Source: JAMCRM01 sp041685075
GTDB lineage: Bacteria > Acidobacteriota > Terriglobia > Bryobacterales > Bryobacteraceae
Assembly: GCA_041685075.1 (NCBI GenBank)
Contig: JAWLGN010000064.1
Location: forward strand, 1-21,180
Length of the DNA: 21,180 nt
Reading direction: 5' to 3'
The position numbers and the translations under genes are program-made. Positions within the stretch are counted from its first letter, which is position 1, and each line of letters starts with the position of its first letter. Of this stretch, positions 1-7,993 are shown piece after piece. The notes beneath the pieces were generated by a model. That model was not told where the DNA came from, did not search any database, and saw only the letters and a program-made list of their open reading frames with translations.

Positions 1-99
1 AACCCGAGACCTCCACCGGAAGCGGCCCATTTCGCTGCTCCAAGCCGCCTGTTTTCAGCGGCTCCCGCTACCGGCGTGTCTTGTCTTGGACAGCAGTGA

Positions 100-1870
100 A
101 ACAACATTGCGGCTCCTGGGGCGGCCGCCGGTACGTTCACATTCGCAACCAATTACACTCGCGGCCCTTATGATAACTCCACGTCGTCGCCGAGCGGCAT
201 CGGGCAAGGCCTGGCGGCACTTCTGCTGGGGCTTCCGACGAGCGGCTCAATTGCGCGGAACGACACTCAGGCCCTTACGTCCACCTATTGGGCCGCATTC
301 TTTCACGACAACTGGCGGGTGAACCGCAAGCTCACGATGGAACTAGGGCTCCGCTGGGAGTACGAAGGTCCCGTTACAGATCGCTACAACCGCAGTGTGA
401 ACGGCTTTGATGCCAGTTACATCCAACCGATTGAGGCGGCCGCCCGTGCGGCCTATGCAGCCAACCCCGATGCCGCCCTGCCGGTGGACCAACTGAAAGT
501 GCGGGGCGGTCTGTTGTTCGCCGGGGTAGATGGTCGGAAACGCGAGCTCTGGAATAAGGTCTGGTGGAATCTCGCTCCGCGCGTGGGACTCGCGTACAAG
601 GTCCAGAGAGACACCGTGTTGCGGGCGGGCTTCGGTGTTTACCCCATCCAAATCGGCCTCCCCGGTAAGAATTGGGCCATCCAGACCGGTTACAGCCAAA
701 GCACCGCACTGGTCCCAACCTTGGACAACGGTCAGACGTTCATCGCTACCATTGCTCATCCGTTCCCGTCAGGTATTGAGCCTGCTGTTGGCAATGCACT
801 CAAGCAACGGACATATCTGGGTCAGGGCATCTCTTTCTACGATCCAAGTGCGCGCACGCCTTACTCGATGCGTTGGTCCATGAATGTGCAGCGCATCCTG
901 CCCGGCCAGGTTCTATCCGAAGTTGGCTACGTGGGGAACAAGGCGTTGAAGCTGCGTACCAGTCATTCCATGAACGCGCTGCCCAACCAGTATCTCAGCA
1001 CGTCTGCCATGCGCGACCAAGCCACCATCAATTACCTGTCAGCTAACGTGAAGAATCCATTGGCCGGTCTGCTGCCTGGTTCCAGCCTGGACTCGAGCAA
1101 TGTTGCTCGTTCCAGACTCTTGGTTCCCTATCCACACTTCAGCAGCGTGACGATTCATGAGCATCAAGGATACATGTGGTACAACTCGCTTCAGGCGCGC
1201 GTAGAACGTAGATTCGCGAAGGGATTCACCGCCATGGGTGCTTACACTTTTTCCAAGACTCTTGAAGCTACCGGTTATCTGAATGCTGGTGATCCGACCC
1301 CGAGTCAATGGATCTCCTCGTTCGACCGGCCTCACAATTTGACCTTCAGCGGTCTCTTCGACCTTCCGTTTGGCCGGGGCAAGAAGTTCTTCTCCGNNNN
1401 NNNNNNATACGCACGCCGCCGTGGATGCCATCATCGGAGGTTGGACTATCGGCTCGGTCTACTTGCTCGTCAGTGGAGCCCCGCTCGGCTTTGGCAATGC
1501 TCTGCTGACGGGTTCAATCAAGGATATACCTCTACCAAAGAAGCAGCGAACTTTGGACCGCTGGTTCAATACAGATGCATTCGTTAGGGTTCCTGCTCAA
1601 CAGCTGTCGAGGAATCTCATAACTCTGTCGCCACTGCTGGCCTGTGTTCGCGCAGACTACGAGAATCTTCTCAACCTCTCCGTTCTCAAGAAGTTCCGTT
1701 ACAGGGAGCGCTACTACATCGAACTGCGTGGGGAGGCGATCAATGCGCCCAATCACCCTTACGCTTTCTTAGCTCCGAACAGCACCCCGACAAGCTCAGC
1801 CTTCGGACGTGTGACCGCTATCGGCGGGACGGCCCGCACAGTGCAAGCCATGTTGAAGATTGGCTTCTGA
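100..1870 (+). CDS. TonB-dependent receptor (Oar-like), C-terminal part, split by an assembly gap
   Basis: This is the beta-barrel part of an outer-membrane TonB-dependent receptor, the type that binds and imports large substrates. From nt 100 the frame reads through GTFTFATNYTRGPYDN, FFHDNWRVNRKLTMELGLRW and FGRGKKFF, all typical of barrel strands in Oar-like receptors. The 10-N gap follows, and the protein resumes in the next frame (THAAVDAIIGGWTIG) and ends with the barrel-terminal KIGF at 1870. The frame switch coincides with the gap, so it is probably an artefact of the placeholder length. Before nt 100 the same frame has a stop (97-99) and no frame continues cleanly, so either a frameshift lies there or the assembly is poor. 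About 590 residues are visible; the N-terminal regulatory domain and plug are outside the window. The glycosidase-like gene follows after 9 nt, so the two are probably co-transcribed. The substrate cannot be read from sequence. Confidence 0.85.
1397..1406. other. assembly gap (10 N)
   Basis: Ten N bases lie inside the receptor gene. The reading frame before the gap and the frame after it would join in phase only if the true number of missing bases were a multiple of three. Ten is therefore almost certainly a scaffolding placeholder. Confidence 0.97.
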
Positions 1871-1879
1871 GGTTTGATA

Positions 1880-4465
1880 ATGATGCGCTCGGCAACTAAG
1901 ATCCTCCCCATTGTTCTCGTCGGCTTGAGCCTGCCGGTGAGCGCCGGCAACGCGCAATCGGCTCTGGAGATTGAGCCTCTCACCTCGAAACCCAAAGTGT
2001 TCCGTGCCGCCGACTTCCGAATCTCGGCGGATCAGATTCTATCCCAGACCGAGAGCTACCAGTTGGCGGTGTTTTCGGGTGCCGTCTCAGGCATTCCCAA
2101 GGGCGAAGTCATCGACCGGATCAACGCACCACCCCTGGTGGCGATTCTCCAGCAGGAGGTGGCGATCCTGGACCGGACCAGCGGGATGGTGTGGCGCAGC
2201 GGAGAGGTGCCCGAATCCGCCGCCTACCCGGGTGGAACACGCGTGGCGGTAGGGACGGCGCCGGGTGCGATGTGGCAACCCGGGAAACTGGCCCTCAGCG
2301 CGGACGCCGGAGGTGTCGAAGTTCAGGTCGAGCAGACCGCGCTGCGGCGGGTTCAAGGCTTCATGCTGAAGTACACGCTCCACAATCCCGGCGCCCGCGC
2401 GCGTAGCCTGACGTTCGTCACGGCACAGGCCCCCCTTGTGAAACGCCCGACATCGTGGGGCTTCACGCCGCAATACCGCGCCATGACGGAGACGCTTCAC
2501 TCGGCCCCAGGAGAGATCGATGGCGGAGTGGCCACCCATTCCAATGCCGAGGGCGCCATAGCCTTCGGCCTGTCGGACGCAGCGGGCGTAACGGGCAGAT
2601 CGGTGCGCGAAGCGATCGCAGCGGCGTGGAAAGGAAGCCGCTCCGCTTCTCCCGCCGCAGCCACCGCCCTCTGGCGGACCGTGGACCTGCCGCCCAAAGC
2701 GCGTATAGACCTCTTTCTGGTGGTGGCCGTCGGTGAGGATTCAACCTCCGCCGTTCGTAGCCTGCTTGCCGATCCGGCGCGCGCGGCGACCGAGGCGGAG
2801 ACGACGATCGACGACGACATCCGCCTGCTGTTCTCCCGCATGCCGGTTCTCAACCATCCCGATGCGCGTGTCACCCGGTTCTATCATGCCGGTGCCATGC
2901 AGTTGCTCTGTGCACGCTGGCGGCTTCCGGGCAAGCTTCTTCTCGATCCCTGGTACGCCTCCCTGGGGCTGGATTCCGGCGGCATGAATGCCTATATCTG
3001 GGGTTCCAATTACGTGCGCGTGCCGCTCACGCTGTTCGATCCCGCAGCCGTGAAGGCGCGACTGCTGGCCTTCACCGCCGCTCCGATCGCGGAGCACTAT
3101 TCCATAGACGCCATTACTGGCGCTGGACTGGGGCCGGTGTACTCGCACAATGCTTATGCCTTTGTCTCCGCGGTGGACGAGTATCTGCGCGTCACCGGTG
3201 ATCGGTCTGTGCTAAAAGAGGTCCGCAGCGGCAAGTCTATGCTGGATTGGCTGATCGCCATGGCGGAGTATGGCGAGAGCACGCGCGATCCCGACGGCAA
3301 CAATCTGCTGGATTACGGCAGCGACCAGAACCTGCTTGAACTGAAAAAGACCGGAAATGGCCCTGGTTATGTCCACGAGGTGCCGAGCCCGAACGCCGAA
3401 CGGGCATACACGTACGACACGGTTGCGGACATTCTGGCAGAAGAGGACAACCCAAAGGCTCACGCCGAATTGATCGGAAAATTCAGGAAAGCGGCCGCAA
3501 GAGTCCGCCGCGCGGTCAACTCCATTCTCTGGCTCGAAGAACCCGGCTGGTACGGCACGCGGCAGAGGAACGGCGCGGTCGTGCCCGTCTATTCCATCCA
3601 GATTTTCGACCTACTGCGTGTCCCGGGCATGGTATCGCGCGAGCGCGCCTTGCGCTTGGCAGCCCACATCAACGACGATGAGTTCCTCGGCCCCTGGGGT
3701 GTACGCTCGCTGTCGCGCCGGGACCGGTTGTGGGACTGGCGCGATCACGACCATGCCGGCCCCATGACATTCATGGGCGACGCGGCCCAACTCGTCGCCG
3801 ATCTGTTTCAGGCGGGAATGATCGACGCCGCCTGGCGCGCGTGGGAACGCATTCTCTGGTGGCCGGAACACCTCGCCATTTGGCCGCAGGGAATCGCCAA
3901 CGACGATTACAGCTCGCGCTTCCCCCCGTCAGCGCGGTTCGGCGGTCGTCTCTCCGCCGGACTCACCAACGCATTGTGCGCCGCAGCCGGACCCGAGACG
4001 GTCATCCGCGGACTGTTCGGCGCCGATCCTGGCCGGGATGGCTCTATTGCATTCGCCGCGGGCCGGCGCTCGCAGGACGGGCCGTCCTCGCTTGCCTATC
4101 CATTCCGGGGGCACACCTGGAACGTGACGCAGCGCCGTGAAGGTCTGGACGTGCGCCGGGAAGATGGCTTGGCCGTTTCCCTGTTCCGCGAGGATGGCCG
4201 GCTGCGTTTTGCAGTTCGCCCGCAGGAGTTGGTGATCGAGGCGTCCACGCGGTTGGGCGGCGCGGGGCGCCTTACCGTCGCTGTCCCCTTCCTCAAGCAG
4301 CATCTAAAGGTACGGACACCAGCGGCGCTCAGCGTCCGGGCGGGCGACAGCTCGGTTTCGCCCGGCATTGCGGGGGACAGGCTGGTTCTTGATCTCGACG
4401 AGGTGCCCGCACACGGTGTACAGATCAGGATCACTCAACGAGCGACAGGCTCTCGAGCCGAGTAG
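1880..4465 (+). CDS. secreted alpha/alpha-barrel glycosidase-like protein
   Basis: A protein of about 861 residues, likely periplasmic or secreted. I place the start at the ATG at 1880 because TGAGG (1868-1872) lies 7 nt upstream; a TTG at 1874 and an ATG at 1883 are alternatives. The N-terminus is a Sec-type signal (a short MRSATK basic start, a hydrophobic run, then SAGNAQS). Residues about 30-310 look beta-rich. About 320-720 are helix-rich with aromatic and acidic clusters (LDSGGMNAYIWGSNYVRVPL, DPDGNNLLDYG, RLWDWRDHDHAGP, WPEHLAIWPQG), as in six-hairpin glycosidases of the (alpha/alpha)6 fold. The tail is again beta-rich. Candidate catalytic acids lie in the DPDGNNLLDYG and WDWRDHDH segments, but I cannot assign a CAZy family. 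It directly follows a TonB receptor, which fits glycan breakdown. It could also be a lyase or a non-catalytic relative of this fold. Confidence 0.75.
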   Translation: MMRSATKILPIVLVGLSLPVSAGNAQSALEIEPLTSKPKVFRAADFRISADQILSQTESYQLAVFSGAVSGIPKGEVIDRINAPPLVAILQQEVAILDRTSGMVWRSGEVPESAAYPGGTRVAVGTAPGAMWQPGKLALSADAGGVEVQVEQTALRRVQGFMLKYTLHNPGARARSLTFVTAQAPLVKRPTSWGFTPQYRAMTETLHSAPGEIDGGVATHSNAEGAIAFGLSDAAGVTGRSVREAIAAAWKGSRSASPAAATALWRTVDLPPKARIDLFLVVAVGEDSTSAVRSLLADPARAATEAETTIDDDIRLLFSRMPVLNHPDARVTRFYHAGAMQLLCARWRLPGKLLLDPWYASLGLDSGGMNAYIWGSNYVRVPLTLFDPAAVKARLLAFTAAPIAEHYSIDAITGAGLGPVYSHNAYAFVSAVDEYLRVTGDRSVLKEVRSGKSMLDWLIAMAEYGESTRDPDGNNLLDYGSDQNLLELKKTGNGPGYVHEVPSPNAERAYTYDTVADILAEEDNPKAHAELIGKFRKAAARVRRAVNSILWLEEPGWYGTRQRNGAVVPVYSIQIFDLLRVPGMVSRERALRLAAHINDDEFLGPWGVRSLSRRDRLWDWRDHDHAGPMTFMGDAAQLVADLFQAGMIDAAWRAWERILWWPEHLAIWPQGIANDDYSSRFPPSARFGGRLSAGLTNALCAAAGPETVIRGLFGADPGRDGSIAFAAGRRSQDGPSSLAYPFRGHTWNVTQRREGLDVRREDGLAVSLFREDGRLRFAVRPQELVIEASTRLGGAGRLTVAVPFLKQHLKVRTPAALSVRAGDSSVSPGIAGDRLVLDLDEVPAHGVQIRITQRATGSRAE

Positions 4466-4862
4466 GATGCCGGTAGCATGAGACTGGGGGGGTCGAGGGG
4501 ATCTCCAAGTACAATCACGTGGCCGATGCGCTCGTGATCGGGATGCCGTTCCCGTAGGCGCGTTCTGCGGCGCGGCGCAATTCCGCCTGGAGGAACCACT
4601 GGGGCCATATCTGGCATTCCGCCCTTCCTTTACTTGGGCCAGCGGGAAGAAGAATCGGCCGCGCAATGCATTGGTGATTTGGAAACGCACGAACACCCGT
4701 TGCGTTGACTGATGGGCGGACTTCAGGATGAAGCTACAGCCGCTCCGCCGTGAGTGGAATGAAGCTCGTCGAACGCGGACCTTATGTGAGCTTTCGGCAA
4801 GCCTGCATGAATCCTGCCGCGCGTAGGTGTTAGGGTCATTCTGTCGCCGCCTGGTCGGCGGC
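4466..4862. other. intergenic stretch without an intact gene
   Basis: About 400 bases with no credible complete gene on either strand. Two short stretches look like worn coding remnants: on the + strand about 4491-4558, ending VADALVIGMPFP then a stop, and on the minus strand about 4520-4620, with QWFLQAELRRAAERAYGNG. Neither has a start or a recognisable family, and both are bounded by stops. The left end of the IS66-type remnant must lie in the right part of this stretch, but I could not locate a terminal repeat. An inverted repeat GCCGCC/GGCGGC sits at about 4849-4862, just before the ribosome binding site of the next gene. Confidence 0.5.
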
Positions 4863-4875
4863 AAGGAGTGGCGCC

Positions 4876-5271
4876 ATGACCCGCGGCAAGAGCTCTCGCA
4901 CACCCGACATTGACGAAGTGCGTTCCCGATTCGAGCAGTGGCGGCAGACCCGCCAAGGGAAGGCCCCCATCCCCGACGCACTGTGGGCGGCGGCCGCCGC
5001 GCTGGCTCGCCGGGATGGCGTCAACAAGACGGCCGCCGCGCTGCATCTCGATGGCGGCAAGCTGAAGCGCCGGATGGTTACCGCGGCCGCGCGGCCGCGC
5101 CGGGCCGCCCCACCGGCGTTTGTCGAGTTCGTGGCGTCCGGAGCGGACCGCGTGCCCGAGTACACCGTTGAGATGGAAGGCCACCACGGCAAGCTGCGCA
5201 TCCACTCGAAGGGCGCGACGGCTCCGGACTTGGCCAGCCTGAGCCGGGCGCTGTGGGGCCTGGCGGAGTGA
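4876..5271 (+). CDS. IS66-family accessory protein, TnpA-like (helix-turn-helix)
   Basis: A 131-residue protein. The ATG at 4876 has a strong Shine-Dalgarno, AAGGAG at 4863-4868, spaced 7 nt. The N-terminal half has VRSRFEQWRQTRQGKAPIP and ALARRDGVNKTAAALHLDG, a layout like the DNA-binding helix-turn-helix of IS66 Orf1 proteins, in which a conserved QWR segment precedes the recognition helices. The C-terminal half is short and less conserved, ending SLSRALWGLAE. Its stop overlaps the GTG of the tnpB-like gene (GTGA), the usual coupling in IS66 operons. In IS66 elements this protein is needed for transposition along with TnpB and the TnpC transposase; TnpC is absent here, so the copy cannot move by itself. 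The family assignment rests largely on the adjacent tnpB. Confidence 0.72.
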   Translation: MTRGKSSRTPDIDEVRSRFEQWRQTRQGKAPIPDALWAAAAALARRDGVNKTAAALHLDGGKLKRRMVTAAARPRRAAPPAFVEFVASGADRVPEYTVEMEGHHGKLRIHSKGATAPDLASLSRALWGLAE

Positions 5272-5450
5272 TTCAGCTCGCGCCGCAGTTTCGCATCCTG
5301 GTGGCGATCGAGGCCGTAGACGGACGCAAGGGGATCGACGCCCTGGCGCAGTTGTGCCGCGAGAAGCTGGCCGCCGATCCGTTTTCCGGCTGCATTTTTA
5401 TCTTCCGAACGCGCCGCGGCACGGCTATCAAGCTGCTGACATACGATTGA
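5268..5450 (+). pseudogene. tnpB: IS66 TnpB (Orf2), truncated after about 60 residues
   Basis: The protein begins IQLAPQFRILVAIEAVDGRK and continues GIDALAQLCREKLAADPF, SGCIFIFRTRRGTAIKLL. This is the conserved core of IS66 Orf2/TnpB. I start it at GTG 5268, which overlaps the TGA of the upstream gene; an ATG at 5253 is in frame but would add residues the family does not have. TnpB is usually about 110-120 residues. Here homology stops after LLTYD, where the family would continue with a GQGFWL-like motif. A stop follows at once and the flanking sequence belongs to the recombinase element, so the gene was cut by that insertion or by a later deletion. Confidence 0.88.
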
Positions 5451-5459
5451 TGTGACGTG

Positions 5460-5534
5460 TCTGATTATGTGGAGTTGACGCGGCACACCATTGTCGGCAG
5501 CGGCCGCGGGCAGTTTCAACTCCACATAACCAGA
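5460..5534. repeat. inverted repeat, 19-bp arms, at the end of the RIT-type element
   Basis: The left arm, 5460-5478 (TCTGATTATGTGGAGTTGA), and the right arm, 5516-5534 (TCAACTCCACATAACCAGA), are inverted copies matching at 18 of 19 positions. Inside the 37-nt loop a second short inverted repeat is present, CGCGGC at 5479-5484 against GCCGCG at about 5503-5508. The structure starts 10 nt after the broken end of tnpB and ends 7 nt before the stop of the last recombinase gene. It is therefore best read as the terminal recombination site of that element. It could also form an RNA hairpin that ends the minus-strand operon, but no T-run follows. Confidence 0.85.
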
Positions 5535-5540
5535 TGACGC

Positions 5541-6560
5541 TCAGAGCGCCTCCAACCACTTCAACACTGAGGCATTTGTGCGCCAGGCCGTTACCGTCAC
5601 CTCCGAGGTAGCTACCACTGGTCCCGCCCTGTCCAGAGCTTTGCGTTTCGTTTCGAGGTCGACTGCTGCATACCGATTGGTCGTTTCGATGCTCGCATGG
5701 CCGAGCCAATGACTGATGGTCACGAGATCAACCCCACAACGTAAGAGATGGACGGCCGCGCTGTGTCTATACGTATGCGGATGGACTCGCTTGACCGCCA
5801 AAGTGGGTGCGGAGGTCTTGGCTCGTTCCGCGTAACGACGCAGCAGGTATCGGACGCCGAAGCGGGTCATCGGTTCTCCGCGGTGGTTGCGAAAGATCAG
5901 GGCGCCATCCGCCGCTGACGCTGGCACCGCGCGCAGCAGCCTGCCAAGCGCTTCAGCCGTTTCCGGCCACAGCGGACAAAGTCGTTCCTTCCGCCCCTTG
6001 CCACGGAGGCGGACGAAAGTGGGGCGATCCAGTTGTAGATCGCTGGCTTTGATATCGAGCAGTTCCTGCACGCGGGCACCCGTGTTGAACAAAGTGAGCA
6101 GCAACGCCCGATCGCGGACATGGTCACGCCGCTGGGGCGAGGCTGCTTCAAGCATCGCACCGATTTCATTGCCCTCGAGATAATTTATGGCGCGGGATGG
6201 TCCGCGCTTGACAGGTACAGCCAGGAGCCGCTGGGCCTCTTCCACCTGCGCCGGATCCCGCGTCGCAAGGAACCGGGCAAACGAATGAATCGCTGCGAGG
6301 CGGGCGTTTCGCGTCGCCACGCTATTCTTTCGCTCCGTTTCGAGATGGTTGAGAAACGCGAGGACATCGTCAGCGTGCATGTGCTCCAGCCCAAGATCCA
6401 CGACATCACGGGCGTGACGTGCTGCGAGAAATCGCAGCATCAGGACGAACGTATCCCGGTAGCTCCTGACTGTACGGGGGCTGAGCCCGCGTGTGAGAGG
6501 CAGATGTTGGGCGAAGAACGCGCGGAGCGACGTCGCCAACGCTGTCGGCGACGGTTTCAT
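5541..6560 (-). CDS. tyrosine recombinase, third gene of a RIT-type trio
   Basis: A 339-residue tyrosine recombinase/integrase. The N-terminal SAM-like core-binding domain spans about residues 8-100 (GLSPRTVRSYRDTFVLMLRF). The catalytic domain carries the full active-site set: R163 (NTGARVQELLDI), K188/K191 (GKGRKERLCPL), H262 and R265 (HPHTYRHSAAVHLL), H288 (WLGH) and the nucleophile Y297 (ETTNRYAAV). It should therefore be catalytically competent. The ATG overlaps the stop of the upstream recombinase by ATGA, so the two are translationally coupled. A large inverted repeat lies just past its stop. Genes in this order and coupling are the hallmark of recombinase-in-trio elements, whose biological role is unclear. 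Confidence 0.93.
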   Translation of the reverse strand: MKPSPTALATSLRAFFAQHLPLTRGLSPRTVRSYRDTFVLMLRFLAARHARDVVDLGLEHMHADDVLAFLNHLETERKNSVATRNARLAAIHSFARFLATRDPAQVEEAQRLLAVPVKRGPSRAINYLEGNEIGAMLEAASPQRRDHVRDRALLLTLFNTGARVQELLDIKASDLQLDRPTFVRLRGKGRKERLCPLWPETAEALGRLLRAVPASAADGALIFRNHRGEPMTRFGVRYLLRRYAERAKTSAPTLAVKRVHPHTYRHSAAVHLLRCGVDLVTISHWLGHASIETTNRYAAVDLETKRKALDRAGPVVATSEVTVTAWRTNASVLKWLEAL

Positions 6561-7558
6561 CGATCACCTCCGTCCCCAACTACGGGAGAAAGCCAGCAGG
6601 CCGCCGAGTGATTACGAAACCGTTCACTGGCCGCCTCCGCGGTTGCCGCCATGAAGATCAGGTAGTACTGCGTCGAGACGACGGACACATGTCCGAGGTA
6701 GGTAGCCAGAGCGGGAAGGCGGGTCTGCACATCGACGCCCGCCCGATACCAGCGTAAAAGCGCCTGGACCGTGAAGCTGAACCGCAGATCGTGGATCCTG
6801 GGCACTCGCCCGCGGGACGTACGAATCCCGGCCTCCCGGATCACCTCCCTCAACAGCTGACCGAAGCCCGCACCGGTGTAACCTCGAAATCGCGCGCCAT
6901 GGTTGTGCACAAGCAGTGGTGCGTCCGCATGGCACGGTGCTCCGACCTGCCGACGAGCTGCCAGGTATCGATGGAGTTCCACCGCGGCATCAGCCGACAA
7001 GGGTACGAGGCGTGACTTGTCGAATTTTGTCTGACGCACGTGCAGAACCTGATCCGTTTCCTCGTAGTCACCCAGGGTGAGCCGAACCAGCTCGCCACGA
7101 CGGAGCCCGGCCGTGTAGAGAATAACGAGACCGACTCGAGCGACCTCACGGCGCACCGGAGATGCTTTGTGTGGGGGCAGCTTGCCAGCTGCGGCCAGCG
7201 AGCGCACGATATCAGCTTCCGAGAAGATATACGGCAATGGTCGGGGGCCCTGCGGCGGGAACTGTGTCGGGTCGGGCACAAAGACCTCGGGGTCCTCGCG
7301 TCGGCGAAAGAGACACAGGTGATAAACTGTTCGGAGCCGTGCTCGGCGGGAAGTGACCGACAGAGAGGCCATCGATTCACTCCAAGCGCGGAACGACTCG
7401 CGCGTCAGGTCCGCAGCGCCGCATGAGACGAGGAAGCGATCGACGTAGCGCAAGGTATACGCCAACGAAACTGCTCGCCGGCCCAGTGCTCGCTTGACCG
7501 CAAGATAACGCGTGATAAGGGGTGCGATCGGGGAGGTAAATGTATCGGGCTGCGTCAT
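6557..7558 (-). CDS. tyrosine recombinase, second gene of a RIT-type trio
   Basis: A 333-residue tyrosine recombinase/integrase. The N-terminal domain (about 10-95) has the helical core-binding pattern. The catalytic residues are visible: R153 in the segment YTAGLRRGELVRLTLGDYEE, K178 (RQTKFDKSRLVPL), H256 and R259 (PRIHDLRFSFTV), H290 (ATYLGH) and Y298 or Y299 (STQYYLIFM). The start ATG (7558-7556) overlaps the stop of the upstream recombinase stub by 4 nt (ATGA), and its own stop overlaps the next gene in the same way. The three genes therefore formed one tightly coupled operon. Sequence is quite diverged from the downstream recombinase, as expected when members of a trio have distinct roles. 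Confidence 0.93.
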   Translation of the reverse strand: MTQPDTFTSPIAPLITRYLAVKRALGRRAVSLAYTLRYVDRFLVSCGAADLTRESFRAWSESMASLSVTSRRARLRTVYHLCLFRRREDPEVFVPDPTQFPPQGPRPLPYIFSEADIVRSLAAAGKLPPHKASPVRREVARVGLVILYTAGLRRGELVRLTLGDYEETDQVLHVRQTKFDKSRLVPLSADAAVELHRYLAARRQVGAPCHADAPLLVHNHGARFRGYTGAGFGQLLREVIREAGIRTSRGRVPRIHDLRFSFTVQALLRWYRAGVDVQTRLPALATYLGHVSVVSTQYYLIFMAATAEAASERFRNHSAACWLSPVVGDGGDR

Positions 7559-7806
7559 GACCGCACCTCCGCGTTAAGGTCGTTTGCGGGAAGCGGGAGG
7601 GCTACATCGCGCAGGTCCTCGATCTGCAGACGCAGGTAAACGCCGGTGCTTTCGGCGCTGCGATGGCCGAGGAGGTCACCGATGATTTTAAGCGGCGTGT
7701 TCTGCCGCAGAAGATGCATGGCTAGTCCGTGCCGAAGGCAATGCGGACCACCGACTCCGCCGCTTGCCCCAAGGTCAGCATGGTTGGAGCACCCTTGGGT
7801 TAGCCG
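7555..7806 (-). pseudogene. tyrosine recombinase, C-terminal stub (first gene of the trio)
   Basis: An open frame on the minus strand ends at 7555 and carries only the last third of a tyrosine recombinase catalytic domain: GGPHCLRHGLAMHLL (the H-x-x-R box), then KIIGDLLGHRSAESTGVYLR (second His and the nucleophile Tyr), then a tail ending NDLNAEVRS. Upstream of about 7806 the frame hits repeated TGA codons and the homology stops. The core-binding domain and the first catalytic arginine are absent, so the stub is inactive. Its stop overlaps the start of the second recombinase (ATGA). Confidence 0.88.
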
Positions 7807-7828
7807 TCAACCTCAACCTCACACCCAT

Positions 7829-7993
7829 AACGCGGCCGACTATCGATGGGCGAGGTGGCGGTTCATCTCTGACGCCAGGCAATGGCTCAGTTTTCTTGGA
7901 CGCCTACGCACCACTGAGGCTCCGCGCCGCCCCTACGCAGATCTGATTGAGGGGTTTAGAGACTATATGATTCGAGAGAGGGGCCTAGGCGAA
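7829..7993 (+). pseudogene. tyrosine recombinase, N-terminal domain fragment, inverted relative to the trio
   Basis: On the + strand, frame starting at 7829, the translation holds RFISDARQWLSFLGRLR and then PYADLIEGFRDYMIRERGLG. This matches the layout of the core-binding domain of long first-gene recombinases in RIT trios, where a WL-FLGRL helix is followed by a PYADLI-F--YM--ERGLS segment. It has no start and breaks off near 7993, where the esterase remnant begins on the other strand. It is probably the missing front part of the stub at 7555-7806, flipped; an alternative is a scrap of a second element. Confidence 0.65.

Larger units (their letters stand above)
4876..5450 (+). mobile_element. 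IS66-family remnant (left part)
   Basis: The two-gene head of an IS66 element: a tnpA-like gene coupled to a truncated tnpB. The rest of tnpB, all of tnpC and the right terminal repeat are missing from the window. The left terminal repeat was not identified. The right boundary, near 5450, is where tnpB homology ends and the recombinase-element end begins. Confidence 0.75.

Noticed and set aside
4444..4465. GGCT/AGCC mini-hairpin at the end of the glycosidase-like gene as a terminator
   Set aside because: The stem is only four pairs, lies inside the coding region and has no T-run after it.
4491..4558. Short + strand reading ending VADALVIGMPFP
   Set aside because: It looks protein-like but a stop lies just upstream and it has no start or recognisable family; kept only as a possible relic.
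4304..4981. A 225-codon minus-strand open frame
   Set aside because: It spans the end of one clear + strand gene and the start of another, is rich in R, S and P, and matches nothing I know.
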